Shown: piece by piece, positions 8,569 to 20,057 of the stretch
Numbering within the stretch: the first letter of the stretch is position 1
Layout: the number at the start of each line of letters is the position of its first letter
Assembly (NCBI GenBank): GCA_033558025.1
Contig: JAUCEF010000012.1
Span: forward strand, 3,658,001-3,722,000
Direction of reading: 5' to 3'
DNA: 64,000 nucleotides
DNA from: Phytophthora sp. 'mugwort'
Lineage: Eukaryota > Oomycota > Peronosporomycetes > Peronosporales > Peronosporaceae
Notes under the pieces: generated by a model
The model's input: only the letters and a program-made list of their open reading frames with translations
Databases searched by the model: none
Told to the model about the DNA's origin: nothing
Made by a program: the position numbers and the translations under genes

Positions 8569-10674
8569 CTACTCAATGACCCTAGAAGCTGTTTCGACCA
8601 TGTCGAAGTACTGCGTCGTATGCATTTCTCCTTCCAAAGAGAAATCAGTTAGTCGATATTTGCTTTTAATGCACTTTAGTACGCTGAAGTCAGCTTCAAC
8701 AGTGTGAGTGCCTGGTGGTATGCTCGCTAGGCCCAGAGCAAACGTCTTCAGCGACAAGAATCTTCCCTCAAGCTCGGGGTCATCCCATGTTCCGTTGATA
8801 TCGAGGGCGGACACGCGATCAATCATGTTCTTTACCCTACGATCGTTGTGATCGTCTTGCTGTAGATCCTTTCGTTCAGCCCAAATTATGCTAATCACAT
8901 CACCTACGTGTTGGATAAACGCGTTTGATGCACAGTCAGGAGCTTTGTGAAAATGTCATCACTTGCCATGATCATCTCTTTGGAGTCGTCATATTTACTG
9001 TAGACGGGTCAATTTTTCATACGAATCTTTAGAACTCGCACGAGTAATTGTTCCACAGCATCACAAACAGCTAGGAGAAGCTGTTGCCGTTCATCACCAC
9101 GAAGGTTAATGTAGAGTGCTAATGCATATGGAGATGCTTTGCAAATTTGAGCATCAGTCTTGACCTCACTTGACCTCACTCAAAAAGACAGCACCTGTTG
9201 AGTCGTTCTCCTTAAACCTGATTTGAAGTGACTTAATCAGGCTCTGCAGCGCTTCGTATTGCTAACTCGAGGTCATCTTCTTGTATTGCAGCTTCGCAAA
9301 ACACACCTTGAAGCTCCATACGATGTCAGCATATGAAAAAGAGAACTAGCCACCACGTAGAGCTCGATACGCCGTACCCTTTCTCTTTTTGCAATTCTAC
9401 AAGACGAGGATATTTTCGCTCGAGGAACTGACACGAATCATGGATGGAGTCCCAGTGAGCGTCAGCGTAGCTTGGACAGTTTCCAATTATTCTTTGGACA
9501 GTGTCATGTATGTGTGTGAACGACATCTCACCTCCCAATACAGATCTAAAGTCTACGAAGTCGTCAAAAACGGTGAGGAATGAACCAACTGCTAAATGAA
9601 ATTGATGGCTTCCACACCAGTTTGCCACCACATCACCACCACCAGATAAAGTGCATGCTTCTCTCACCAACTTGACGAATCCACGTCGGCACCCAAGCAT
9701 ATTTGCTGCTCCGTCGGTAGCTATTCCAATCAACTTCATGAGTGCATCTTGTCCTGCAATATCTGTTAATGTCGCAATCACTAAGTCAGCATAGTTGCGG
9801 CCTCAGTGGCCCAATGCCCCAGTTGATATAGCTAAGAAGTGAAAGTTTCGAACAGTCCCATCCAAAGCAAAAGACAGACGCACGTCTAGATAGCCGAACG
9901 ATAAATGAGTGGCGCCATCTACCATGATTAAAAATCACCACGAACGTCGTATCAGCTCTCTAAATACGGCCAAATTGACTCGCTTCCATGCGTACAGCTG
10001 GCGAATCTGCTTTTCAGTTGGAATCCCCAGTTTCATGTTCATAAGCCCTCGCCAAAGACGATAAAGCGTTAGCTGTACCCCAGTAGCTAACCGCACCAGA
10101 CACGCACTCCAAAATGGTTTCGAACTGATTCCGGTTCGATATTGTGATCATACTACTCCCATCCTCTTGCTCATCAATGCATCATCGATCGGTGTCACTC
10201 CATCGTCGAAATACAACCGCTTTATCGTACTCGTGACACCGACCGGCACTACAAATGAAAATGCTGGCTGTGAAGGGAGGAATGGAATAATCTTTCGATC
10301 ACGTCCAAAATAATCCTGACGAATCTTTTCATCGAGGGAAGACTGTCGTATTCAATCCATCGGGAAGGATGCTGCTGGCGAATGTGTGTCATCAGGTTGT
10401 CCTTACGAAAAGCAGTAAACACAGCGGGTCGAGTGGTCTTCTTACGCTTTTTCTCAGCTAGCATAGTTGAAAGTTGAGAGGGGCTTGGACGGCGTCAGCA
10501 GAACTTCTTCTCGCCATACGTGAGACAGAACTTGCATATAGCGTCTATAACACGACCACTACTTGTCTTGCCGCCGGGTTTGACGCCTAGCTGCACCTCA
10601 TATTTCGGCAGCCACTCGTCGCGCTTTTCGGAGCTGCTTTTCTTTTCGACTTGTCTCGGGAATGTCGTTTGCAT
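8569..10674 (-). pseudogene. hAT-like transposase relic
   Basis: Fragments in several frames run in order on the minus strand. Near 10674-10510 there is a start (MQTTFPRQVEKKSS) and a Cys-containing BED-like finger region (ICKFCLTYGEKKF). At 10464-10249 follows AFRKDNLMTHIRQQHPSRW. At 9781-9326 comes the hAT catalytic-core style block (IGIATDGAANMLGCRRGF, then VANWCGSHQFHLAV). At 8898-8569 is the C-terminal dimerisation block (ALGLASIPPGTHTVEADFSV and a YRLTDFSLEG motif). Stops and frame changes separate them, so no intact transposase is encoded. The order and motifs fit the DUF659/hAT group. It lies inside the piggyBac-like ends. Confidence 0.7.
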
Positions 10675-11087
10675 TCAGAAGAGGTTGGTCCGACCTCTTT
10701 CTGGGCATCGCGCCCTACTGACGACTCCGGAAATGGCCTTGCAGTGGCTTACTGGTATGCTCGGTTTCGCAGCGACTAGATGAGAAGTTTCATAACGAAC
10801 AGTTCATTTATCCATCCCTCTTCCTGGAGGCCTTTCCAATTCAATGTAGGCATCGCGCCCAGGCTATACACAAAATGCCTCAATTGACAAAGCCTGCCGA
10901 TACATGATAAAATTATAGATGTCCATCGAGTCGAGTACTTTGATGGTAGAGACTGCGCAATGACAAACCGAAGACAGAACAATTGATGAGCATTCAATAG
11001 AAACACTTGTTGAACCAAAGGCAAATGGCGATGTGCAAGTACGCCTATCAAGCGAGGAATATTCAATTCAAGTCAACTACACCCTGC

Positions 11088-14000
11088 TTAGTCCTTGTCC
11101 GAGTCCATGTCTGAGTCATCAATGGCACGTGTACGCTGGCGCCGCATCGGCGGGGCGGCACTTGCTGAATCATCGCTTGACTGATCACCTGAATCGCTTG
11201 CAGCGCTCTCCTCGCTCATCCCTGATAGCACGAAGTTTGCGTTTGTGCCGCGCTTGTGGAATCAGCGTTCCGCCCTTCCAGTGCTTGTGCCATATCTCGA
11301 AGCAGGACGTTGCCACCCCCTGGCTTGAATACTTGAACTTGTTACACAGAAACACACGCGACGCCAGCACGTGGTTCGACGCAGTTTCAGCTTACATGAC
11401 GCACAGTAAAATGTCCTTTCTCCCCCATGCACCTGGCCCGCTCGCTTCAGCACCGAGCAAACTCTGCAAGCTTGCTGACGGCGCTTCCGCGTCTCCTCAT
11501 CATTGCCTTTCCGCCACTCGTCAGTCTGGACAGGCACGTGGGAAGTCGCTACTCTGATGGCCTTTATCGGCGTGGGCTGGAGACCTTGGTGGCGCAGTAG
11601 TTGGTCCTAGTCGCTGGGTGGAGCTGACAGAGCTCCAAATGTGCTGCTTCAGGAAGCTGACATGTGATACCTTGCTCTTGCCATCGACGTCACGGCGTAC
11701 ATTGTAGATAATGAAAGCATTGATAATAGCCATGTCGATTAGGCCAAGAAACAACGACTCGTAATACTTATTGTAACTTCTAGCCAGCTGAAGCGAATAC
11801 CTGTTGTATAATACACGTTAACATTGAGCCGATAACGTGTATGTACACATAAGAGCACGTACCGCTGTAGGCGGAGTTGATCGTGGACATCAATTCCGCC
11901 CATGAAAGTCTGGTAGTCTTTGACGAATCACGGACACATCACTTCGGATTGTGCACCAGTAGCTGGATCAAGACGCACAATTCTGTCTAGCGTAGCGCTG
12001 CCGCCAGCAGCGAGCACGAAGATGCTTTGGTTATCCCACCAGCGCGTAAACTTTATCCGAAGGACTTGCAGCATCTCCGCTATGTGAAAGGTCCCTCTCG
12101 TGACCCATGCCGGTCGCTTGTTCGACCCCTTGTGACCGTTCTTTTTCTTCTTAAGTAGAATCGCACTGCATAGACCCTTCTTGTTCGTCATGACAGTACC
12201 CACGCTGTAGAAATTCGTAGCCAATAGCTGCATCGAGAGTCCGACCGAAGTGTAGAACCGATCGGCCATGATAAGGCCGAACTCTGGCGGACTGTCTGGT
12301 CCAAACACCTGACGAAGGTTTCTCACAACTGCTGCAGGGCCGGACTTTGTATTGGGTGGAGCACCTAATAACTGTAGTATACACGATAGTTGCATTCAGT
12401 TACCATGTACCGTACACGATAAGCAAACTTTACAATGACAACAAAGAGAGCGTGCCCGAAGGCACGCTCTCTTACTTACCGAATGCAATATGCCGACTCG
12501 GAGCAGTACAACATGAACAGTTTGGTCCCTCAGCGGTCGGGTTTATCCTTCATGAATGTCCTCATTTTGTTGAAAGGTGAAGTCGACGGCAGCATCGCCT
12601 CGTCAAACGACATGATGGGCGAGGAATGAAGTTTCTCTGGAAAGTTTCTTGCATCGCGTCGATGACCGGGCGTAGCTTCCAGGCGTGGTCAGTAGCAGCT
12701 TGAACATCCGCGTTGCTGCTGAAGTGTAGATTCCGCGACACATGCTCAAATCGATCCCGTTTCATGGATTTTCCGAAGCACCCGCGAGGAGTGCCCCCCT
12801 CGTCGGTGGTTTCCAATGATGAGCAAGTTTCTCTTTGTTAGGAGCAATTGTCCGCGCAATGAAGAGCCCGATAAAGATGGACTGATCTCTGCCGAATTTC
12901 GCGAGAGTTTGCAAAGTTGTCTTGATTTGTTGGTACATTTGAGCTGTAAAAGCTGGTCGCTTCTGCTGTCGGGGCTTGTTGCTTGGCATGTTGTGCTTCC
13001 ACGCGCGCGTCTAAATTCTCGTCAAAATAATCGTTGCTCGCCTCCACAATTTTCTCCAGTAGTTGGGGTGTCACGAAACGCAAGAACGCTCCGAGAGCGG
13101 TAGATGCCGCGTTTAGAGCGCCTACAGTAGGTCCATGTTCGCCGCCATAAATGCCAGGAAAGTCTACACGAATCAATCCATTGGGTCTGGATTCATACGG
13201 CTCGTCCATATAGGGATATGGGGTCTTGAGCTGGGGTACTGTCCACCCCGTCTCCAGCATGTCGTCAAGTATGCCTGCCGGTACTGCACCATGAGCCACA
13301 GCGTCCATCCCACCCACTGCTTCATTCAGTGCGGGGTCGAAGATGAGGTCGGTCTGTGTATTTGCTTCGTCATCGGAGCCAGGATCGGGTTCAACCCAGT
13401 CTAGATCATCATCGTCGCCGTAGACCGAGCTCCCATCGAGCTCGCCGTCGGAATCTAGTGTTGCGTAGTCGCCAATGTCGTCAGGACTGACAATCTTCGG
13501 ATCCTCCGCAAACGTGTCTGATACAACATACGAATACATGATAAGATTTTTAACATGTATCACTATCGTGTATATACACGATATACGGACCTGGTTTCGG
13601 ACGACTGGAACGAACTTCGTCTTCCTTGGTTTCTTCGACGTTTGCGAGCGTGCGATCGGGAGCCATCAATCCAATCGCTACTTCCCCGCCGGCCAGGCAG
13701 CCTCGGCCTTTCGGCACTGCTTCCTTCATCAACCGCAGCGACGAAGTCATCGTCGAGGCTGGGTCGAGATGGCGGAGCTACAGAACACGTACGAACGGAG
13801 ATTAGCTCCCACCCAAATCGACGGCATAGCCACCGCCTCTCTCATACCAGGTGTGTTTTGTTGGACTGCGTTGTCGTCACCCTTCGACTTTGCCGTGCTT
13901 TCGCCGTCGTTTGTTACGTACAGAGACGTAGCAATTAGCTTAACGTTTCCGCCGAAGTATTCTGGGGAATCTATTTGGTAAACGCTATGGTCAGCATACA

Positions 14001-14557
14001 TATATAATTCGCAGCATCAAGCCACCACTACCTGCAGCTAGCGAATTGTCGCGGTCGGCGCAGCCTTCGACCTGCACTGGAGCTTCGGGCGGCTCTGTAG
14101 GATACACGATATCATCAGCAGCATAATGTGCCTAATACAAGTCATACAATACGTACCGTTCGGTGTCTCCTTGATACTTGTCCGAGGGTTCTGCGCGACG
14201 ATGGCGGCCGAGTACGCTTGGCTGTCCTTCTGCTTATTCCTTTGAAGTTTGTTTAACAACATAGCCACAACTTGTAAGGTACAATAACCCACCAGCCAAA
14301 TCTACCGAGCTTATCGAGGTCCAGCCAATCCAAATACGTCATCAGCTCGAACTCGCCTACGAAGACGTCGTCACCGCGCACGTCTTTGTTGGTCTTGCCA
14401 GGCTTGATGTAGAAAAAATCGTTCGGCAGTCAAGCAGGGGGTTGGAGGTCCAGTCTGCGCACTTGAGCTTTCTCCAGCGAGTTTGCAACGCCGTGTCGGG
14501 GTGTCTGGGCGAAGCGAGGGGGGGGGGGATTCTGAAATGAATCAAAATGGATGGCAC
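11088..14557 (-). pseudogene. piggyBac-like transposase gene, multi-exon and frame-broken
   Basis: The minus strand carries an ordered piggyBac-type protein. The N-terminal part (14557-13550) includes ADWTSNPLLDCRTIF, DDVFVGEFELMTYLDWLDLD and SPEYFGGNVKLIATSLYV, with probable introns. An acidic block lies at 13500-13330. The DDE core follows across frames: KRDRFEHVSRNLHFSS (12770-12720), GLIMADRFYTSVGLSMQLL (about 12280), then MGGIDVHDQLRLQRY (about 11900). After a probable intron comes SLFLGLIDMAIINAFIIYN. A Cys-rich C-terminal finger is split between two frames (ACRVCSVLK, FYCASCKLK, VFLCNKF), and the protein ends in an acidic Ser/Asp tail with TAA at 11090-11088. At least three frame changes make it inactive. 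Confidence 0.75.
12444..12473 (-). other. 13-bp stem hairpin with UUCG loop at a 5' splice site
   Basis: On the transcribed minus strand a GTAAGT donor (12479-12474) is followed at once by AAGAGAGCGTGCC, loop TTCG, then GGCACGCTCTCTT. The 13 pairs are perfect and close as C(UUCG)G, a known hyperstable RNA tetraloop. It lies at the start of a probable intron (about 12479-12366, ending CTACAG) of the piggyBac-like gene. Confidence 0.75.
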
Positions 14558-14814
14558 GCAAACCCCCCTTTTAAATCCGATACGAATATGTGCCCCACAT
14601 AAAGATCTTTAAGACCTTATATTCTTGAAGTCCAAGTCGCTTGCACGGTTATGTAAACCTGTGCACAACCTGTGTAAACTTGTGCAGGAAAGATGGGATG
14701 ATCCGAACCCTAGTTGACGTCAAATTTGTATAGACCCATGCAAAAATACGTATAAAATGTCTAAACGTGTCTGATACAACATTAAGTTTTTCTTTAACGT
14801 GCCTGATACAGCAT

Positions 14815-14829
14815 CTCGGGTTTGGGGGG
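14815..14829 (-). repeat. right terminal inverted repeat of piggyBac-like element
   Basis: CTCGGGTTTGGGGGG followed by TTGA, one base away from the TTAA target; exact inverse of 8253-8267. Confidence 0.65.
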
Positions 14830-14833
14830 TTGA

Positions 14834-15433
14834 AATATTTCCTCCAACAGCCACTGCAGGATATCCAAACAGTGTCATACTGTAGTTTTGTCCAATCATA
14901 TTCCGTTAAGAATAGGGACAACTTATTCCTGCTTATTTCTGGAATAGTCCGGCATTTTCCACATCTTGGAAATAATTCAGTATACTAAGACGAAGAAAAA
15001 AGCTGGAATATAGGATAATTGTATTCTGCGGCGGAGTGGCACTTCAAGTTGAAGCGGTTGTCTGGTCATCGAGCCGACCAGAAGCAACCAAATATAGAGT
15101 GCCGCGTACTCAAGCTCCATTGCAACTTTGACTGCGAAGCGGACAGTCGCGATGAAAAGGGCTTCACGGGGCCTTGACACCCCGCAGGAAATTGTTGGGC
15201 AGGAGCTGGCAGCTGAGAAGATGTTTGAATGAATTCCTAAGATCAATTGTCTTGTCGAAAGTTGACTTAAATGACATTCATAGAGCTCATGGCGAAGCAG
15301 CTAGCCCGCCCACTTAGAGTTTGTACCCACTTCTAACAGCTTTCTCCATTCTTGTTCAAACGAAAGAGCGCAACAAAACCCGGCTTCGGATGGTCTACTG
15401 GTCAAACCTACATCGCGTGGATATTTTTCGCCA
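14834..15433. other. spacer between piggyBac-like element and Crypton
   Basis: About 600 bp with no convincing gene. Frames at 14649-14921 and 14977-15246 on the minus strand have no motif. Confidence 0.3.
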
Positions 15434-17304
15434 GTGATCAACATGCTGCGTGACCGCTATTCTACGTCGCTCAATGAGTCTAAGAGAATTGCTAAAATTC
15501 GTGACAAAATGGCTAGTTATCTCGAGGAGCGCAGCCTGCGCGCTAATGTGCAAACCAGCGACGCCCCGGGATGTTCAGTCAACGACCTAAGTGTAATTGT
15601 TAAATTCTTACTCACTCATGCTACATGTCTACGGGTCTCAAGGCGATAGATGACGCTGCTCTCTTGACTATGATGTGGCATACCTCGGAAGAGCAGTCGA
15701 AACCTGCTTCGCTCGGAAGCAACAACTCTCTATTGCTGCTTCTTGGGAGCTTTTTCTACATATTCCGAGAAAAACGTTTTCAGTAGTGCAAGGAGTGTCG
15801 ATACACAAGTCGCCAGAGAGATGGCAACAGTGAATGCTGCACGCGTTTGGTCTGCTATTTATCTGCTACCTCGAGCCCTCTGAGTACTTGTTCCCGCTTG
15901 CGCCGCATTTTGTCGAGTCCTACCTTTCTGGAAACCAGCCTTACTCTCAGGAGGAAGCTGTCATGCAATAGGGTAAGCTGCTAGACGAGGAGGGCAACTG
16001 CTCTGCGCCACCGCAGAAACGTGTGAGAAGAGTCCAAATATCGCCAGCAATATGACCGAAGTCATCAGAGATACCTTGAAGCTGATGCTGCCAGCAGTAA
16101 GCCGCAGTGTGACGCCCGGCATGACTAGACACTCGTTACGTTGAGGAGCCACCGCGTACCCTAACGCGTCGCCGAAGCTGATTATCCAGTGGAAATCAAT
16201 TCGTGGGGTATGTTTGTTGGGGTCGTTAACGAAGGCGTTCGGCTACATAGGGAAAACGGCAAAAGAGGATCAAAGTGTAGCCAACATGATAGCAAAATAT
16301 TCAGCACCAGACCTACCCGTTGCAACACTAACAATCGCTGACCTACAACAGCGACTGTCCGTGCTGGAGTATGGCCAGCTTGCCACTCTTCGTGACAAGC
16401 TCTACCGTCACGTGTTGGGTTTCAAGGACGTTCGCTTCAACGGTGCTCTGAATGTTATTGGCGACACCATGGCATCGCTGCTGATGCATCTGAAATCGTC
16501 CTTGCCACGACAGCCAGCGCGAGCGCAACTCCGGTCTTTGTGTCACGCTATATTCACGCTCTGGGGCGCGGAATCGCTACCACTAATGATCGCCTTGGGG
16601 CAGGTATCTCCACAACAACTTGCTGCGAATGGGGGGGAACTAAGAGTTCACTCGCAGATCATGAATCACGAGCAGGTCAGCAATTGGTAGCAGGATTTGA
16701 GATGCGCTGCTATCATCAAATCTGGAGAACATATTAAGTCAGTTAATCAGCATCAATGAGCGGCGTGGCCGCCTTGATGATGCGCAAGTTCATCTGCGCA
16801 CGTCCACCCCGAGTACTGAGCAAGAACTAGGGGGCCTCGACCGATTACCTGCAGCCGGGTTGGCCGTGGCCCCGGTGCCTGTAACGTCTTCCGCGCTGGC
16901 AGGATGCCTCCTGAATTGGTACTCAAGTCATATCTGGTAAACGGTTAAGAAAAAATAGGAGCAGAACAAACGCGCCGATACAAAAGCTGCTTCGAATATA
17001 CTCATGGTGCTGTACTATGCGCCGTTCGAAATACCTGTTGAGACTCCACGAATCGCTGCCACTGCGTACAAGGCCTGGAAGCGCTTAAGTTGGGAGCTTG
17101 CCCTGAAGATGGACCGGAAGGCGAACGAGCGGCTTCATTCCCCGACCGCAAGAAGGTCACGCGAAAGGCATCATCTCTGCGCAAGCGCTGGTGCTTGGTG
17201 CAGGTGTCTCACCCTGAGGCGTACCACTCGCTTGCAGTGCACTTCCTCGCTCTGAAAGCAAGTGGCTCAGCGGTTGACTCGTGCACGCCCGCGTCACACC
17301 TCTG
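15434..17304 (+). pseudogene. Crypton-type tyrosine recombinase relic, copy 1
   Basis: The plus strand reads in order: MLRDRYSTSLNESKRIAKIR (15440 on), EPSEYLFPLAPHFVESYLSG (about 15880-15940), then TPGMTRHSLR followed by a stop and GATAYPNASPKLIIQWKSIRG, and GSLTKAFGYIGKTAKEDQSV (16220-16280). Next comes a helical region (LTIADLQQRLSVLEYGQLATL) to about 16690. HSLRRG is the His-x-x-Arg box of tyrosine recombinases, and the FGYI tyrosine is in the position of the nucleophile; Cryptons are the eukaryotic elements built on this enzyme. The second Arg of the box is TGA at 16142-16144 (CGA to TGA). Frame changes lie on both sides. Sequence from 16740 to 17304 is probably its decayed C-terminus. 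A homologous copy lies inverted at 26063-27290. Confidence 0.7.
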
Positions 17305-17397
17305 AACAGCATCGGACCTTTCGTAGGAATCCCCTTCATACTAAATTCATAGAACCACATACATAATCATATACACACAAGTTATCACAGCAATGTT
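17305..17397. other. short spacer
   Basis: AT-rich spacer; nothing recognised. Confidence 0.3.
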
Positions 17398-17466
17398 GCT
17401 GGTGGCCGGGATCAAACCGGCGACCTGAAAGCAGATCTTCCCGCTCTACCACTGAGCTACACTAGT
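17398..17466 (-). tRNA. tRNA-like sequence, degenerate (tRNA pseudogene or SINE head)
   Basis: On the minus strand the D arm is GCTC-AGTGGTA-GAGC and the T arm is GCCGG-TTTGATC-CCGGC, both perfect stems. The acceptor arms ACTAGTG and CACCAGC pair at five of seven positions. The total is 69 nt. The segment between the D and T arms is 21 nt, one or two shorter than normal, and does not form a proper anticodon arm, so no anticodon can be assigned. Box A is intact and box B has one change. This fits a decayed tRNA gene or a tRNA-derived SINE head. Confidence 0.5.
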
Positions 17467-17964
17467 GTTGCCTCGGGTATCACCATCAGCAACCACCGTC
17501 CATCCTGCCGCCGCTGCCTTCCACGCCACCGACCAACAGCCGCCTTCCGTCCTGACGCCGACGGCCGCTGCCCGCCACGCCACCGAGCACCAGCCCCCAG
17601 CCGCCGTCCATGTCGTGCCGCTGCCGCCGTCGGTCCGTCCTGCTCGCCCCGGAGAACGCTGAATGAGACGACGTGGTCGGGAGTGGATTTGCATATTGAT
17701 AAAGTACGATTTGTCCCTTTTCACCACCGTCCGGAATGGATAAGTTGCCGTTGATTGAAAGAAGTATTTTTTGTGTTTAACTAGTGTTGTTCTATTGCAA
17801 GTTTCCCGATTCCGGTCCGGAATATGCCAATTAATGTTAGCAGATTTTCAACGTGCTCACACTAAATAGTCTGAGCCTAGATCACATAGACTATTTTGAA
17901 CATTGACTAATTATGAACTTCCTAATTAGTCTAAGCTTCACAAAAGTGTATTATTCACAGTGAG
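17467..17964. other. GC-rich stretch, then AT-rich spacer
   Basis: 17480-17660 is a CCG/CACC-rich low-complexity stretch open in several frames, with no family motif. From 17690 the sequence becomes AT-rich up to the 3' end of the pogo relic. Confidence 0.3.
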
Positions 17965-19508
17965 CTAGACGACTGCCTCATCACCAGTGCTGTTTATCAC
18001 AACATAACTAATAACCCCGGCTTCTTCTGCTTCTTGTTCACTGCTGTCCATCTCACCTTCTTGTGCCATCGCACCCGTGTCGTCTTCACCGTCGTCATCA
18101 ATCGCATCGGACCCCTTCTCACCTGCGAACCCTTGTGGGCATTTCTGGATGATCTCCTGAAAGTGAGGAAATAGTTAACGTGTTAACCACACTTCATCAC
18201 TACCCAGCGACAACCTGCAGCGCATCATAGCTTATCGGGCGTAGTTGATGCCATTCGTGTCCTGCTCTTGATTCCTTCTCTAACAGCAGCCGCAGACAGC
18301 TGCAGAAAAAAGCGTTCCCCAGGGTTTTTCAGCTTACCCGAATAGCTGTCGTCTTTTCGGGCTTTGTTCTGCCACTGCTTGTCTTCAATAAGACCAATCT
18401 TCTTGTCATTCCACATTCGTGGCCAATCGTCCTTCGTCGTAATGACGAACGAGTCGGCAGGTCGGTTGCGTTTTAATGCAGCCGTGCATTGAGACGCCTG
18501 AGTTCATCTTGGCATTCAGACTCATCAATATGACAAGAGCAATTATCCAGGAAGATAGTCTTCTCTCGGCCGTGGGGGTCGGCATCTATCGCTCTCCTTT
18601 CCGTAAGATACTCTTGAGACAAGCACTGCGAAGCTATCTTAATTGAGACGTAAAGGACGCTGTCATCAGCGCGTGCTATCATCTAGGGCTGAAGGGGTCT
18701 ATCCACGTAAAGGACGCTGATGACAGCGTCTTTTACGTCTCAATTGCGATAGCTTCGCTTTGAATTTGTGAAACTCATCATGGGAATATGAATATAGCCA
18801 CTCGAATCACCCGAGAAACGAACGACCATAGTCATCCCTTCTCCACCAGAAACGACGTCGGCGTACTTGGTCTTCGTTTCACCAATGACGTCTAACGTCT
18901 TCCCGTTGTCAAAGTCAACCATGAAATGCGTTTTGGCCACTTTCTCTACTGTGTTTTCGTCGGGCTTGCCGCTATCAAAATCCCTCTTTAATTGACGAAG
19001 GTGAGCGGTCACATCGCGCTCGACTTCGGCTTGCTTCTCTGTGCTTATCTGGCGCTCGCCGGTGTGTGCTTGCACTACACTCCGATGTTCGTTCATGAAT
19101 GCTTGAACCCATATCATCGTTATTCTTGCTGCCAGAAGAACGCCGTTTTCATCGACCGATTCGATATTGAATGTAGCTCCCGGCGTGTGAAACTGGCGAA
19201 GCACGACTTGGCGGAGCATCGAACTTTAGGTCAAGCTTTCTGAGGCGGTCAAACTCATCAAACAAAACGGGGTGAAGCGAAGTTACGCAAGTGCTTGGAC
19301 GTCGGCCGTTGTCATAGATGCATTTCCGATTCAAGCGCACCCGCTCTATCTTTCTCTGTCCTGAAACCATGCTCGAATCACGCCCCGTTTCAAGAACCTT
19401 CGATTTGATCGATTCCGCCACCAACATCGCTTTAGCTAGGTTTGCCTGACGTGTCTTCAACTTGAATATCGTAATGAACTTGTCGACCGCCTTTGCAAAT
19501 AGCAGCAC
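17965..19508 (-). pseudogene. pogo/Tigger-like (DDE_1) transposase relic, copy 1
   Basis: Minus-strand fragments fall in order: IKLKTR-type N-terminal helices (19508-19400); RKLDLKFDAP; TPGATFNIESVDENGVLLAA (19170 on); HFMVDFDNGKTLDVIGETK with a candidate first catalytic Asp (about 18930); GEGMTMVVRFSGDSSGYIHI; KTIFLDNCSCHIDESE with the second Asp (about 18550); DSYSGKLKNPGERFFLQLSA (about 18340). An acidic last exon (EIIQKCPQGFAGEKGSDAID) follows, ending with TAG at 17967-17965 behind a probable intron near 18215-18158. Frame changes and an in-frame TAA in the NYAR-AMMRC segment show that it is dead. A 42-bp inverted duplication interrupts the core. Confidence 0.7.
18630..18756. repeat. inverted duplication (42-bp arms) inside the pogo relic
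   Basis: Positions 18630-18671 and 18715-18756 are inverse copies differing at about three of 42 positions, separated by 43 bp. Each arm contains its own shorter palindrome (for example CGCTG-TCAT-CAGCG at 18658-18671). The arms are coding sequence of the transposase, so part of the gene has been copied back in reverse. Confidence 0.8.
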
Positions 19509-20057
19509 GCACCACGACTTTCTGGGTTTTAATCATCCACCGGAGCACCTTCTTACGCTGGGCAATGCTTGTGACGACTTGAGCAAATGGTCAGACAGTT
19601 GAATGCACCATGCGCGAGTTATGTTCCACCGCGTCGACTAGTCAGGTCATTTGATGTTGAAGTCGGGTCTGTGTTTGCGACGGGGTTCTCAATTCTACAA
19701 GTCCCGGTATGCTTAACCTGGGTGCCAAAACAGTGACAATTGGCGAGATCGAGAATAGCTTGCTAGATTAGGCTTGGACGTAGCTGGTATTTCAGTGGCA
19801 CACGAGGATCTGCTGGAGCTGGGTGGGTGGAAGAACATGCTGGGCATTTCACGAGCTGTCCGAATCCTTCAGGGTCGACAGGCGTTCCACAGAAGGATGC
19901 ATCGCACACCCACAGTCGGGGCATTGATGAATTTTACCAGCGCTCTAACCGCAACCACCACAGAGAAGGAATCGTCGTCGTTCATTTGAGCGATGGTTGG
20001 GTGCTGGTTGCAAAGCGAGCGATGCGAGCTGCGGTTTTGTATCAAAGCTAGGTTGGC
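19509..20057. other. spacer upstream of pogo relic
   Basis: No recognised gene. Overlapping plus-strand frames at 19774-20051 have no domain. Confidence 0.3.

Larger units (their letters stand above)
8253..14829. mobile_element. piggyBac-like element with 15-bp terminal inverted repeats, containing a hAT relic
   Basis: The left end reads CCCCCCAAACCCGAG at 8253-8267 directly after TTAA (8249-8252). The right end is its exact inverse, CTCGGGTTTGGGGGG, at 14815-14829, followed by TTGA (14830-14833). PiggyBac elements insert at TTAA and start with C-rich ends, and a piggyBac transposase relic lies inside on the minus strand. This makes a 6.6-kb element with one decayed target duplication likely. 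The left half holds a separate hAT transposase relic, best read as a nested insertion. Alternative: the two ends belong to different copies and match by family. The interior contains 10675-11087, in which I recognise nothing. Confidence 0.65.

Noticed and set aside
17467..17740. Frames in the CCG-rich stretch on both strands
   Set aside because: Low-complexity trinucleotide composition opens several frames at once; no domain.
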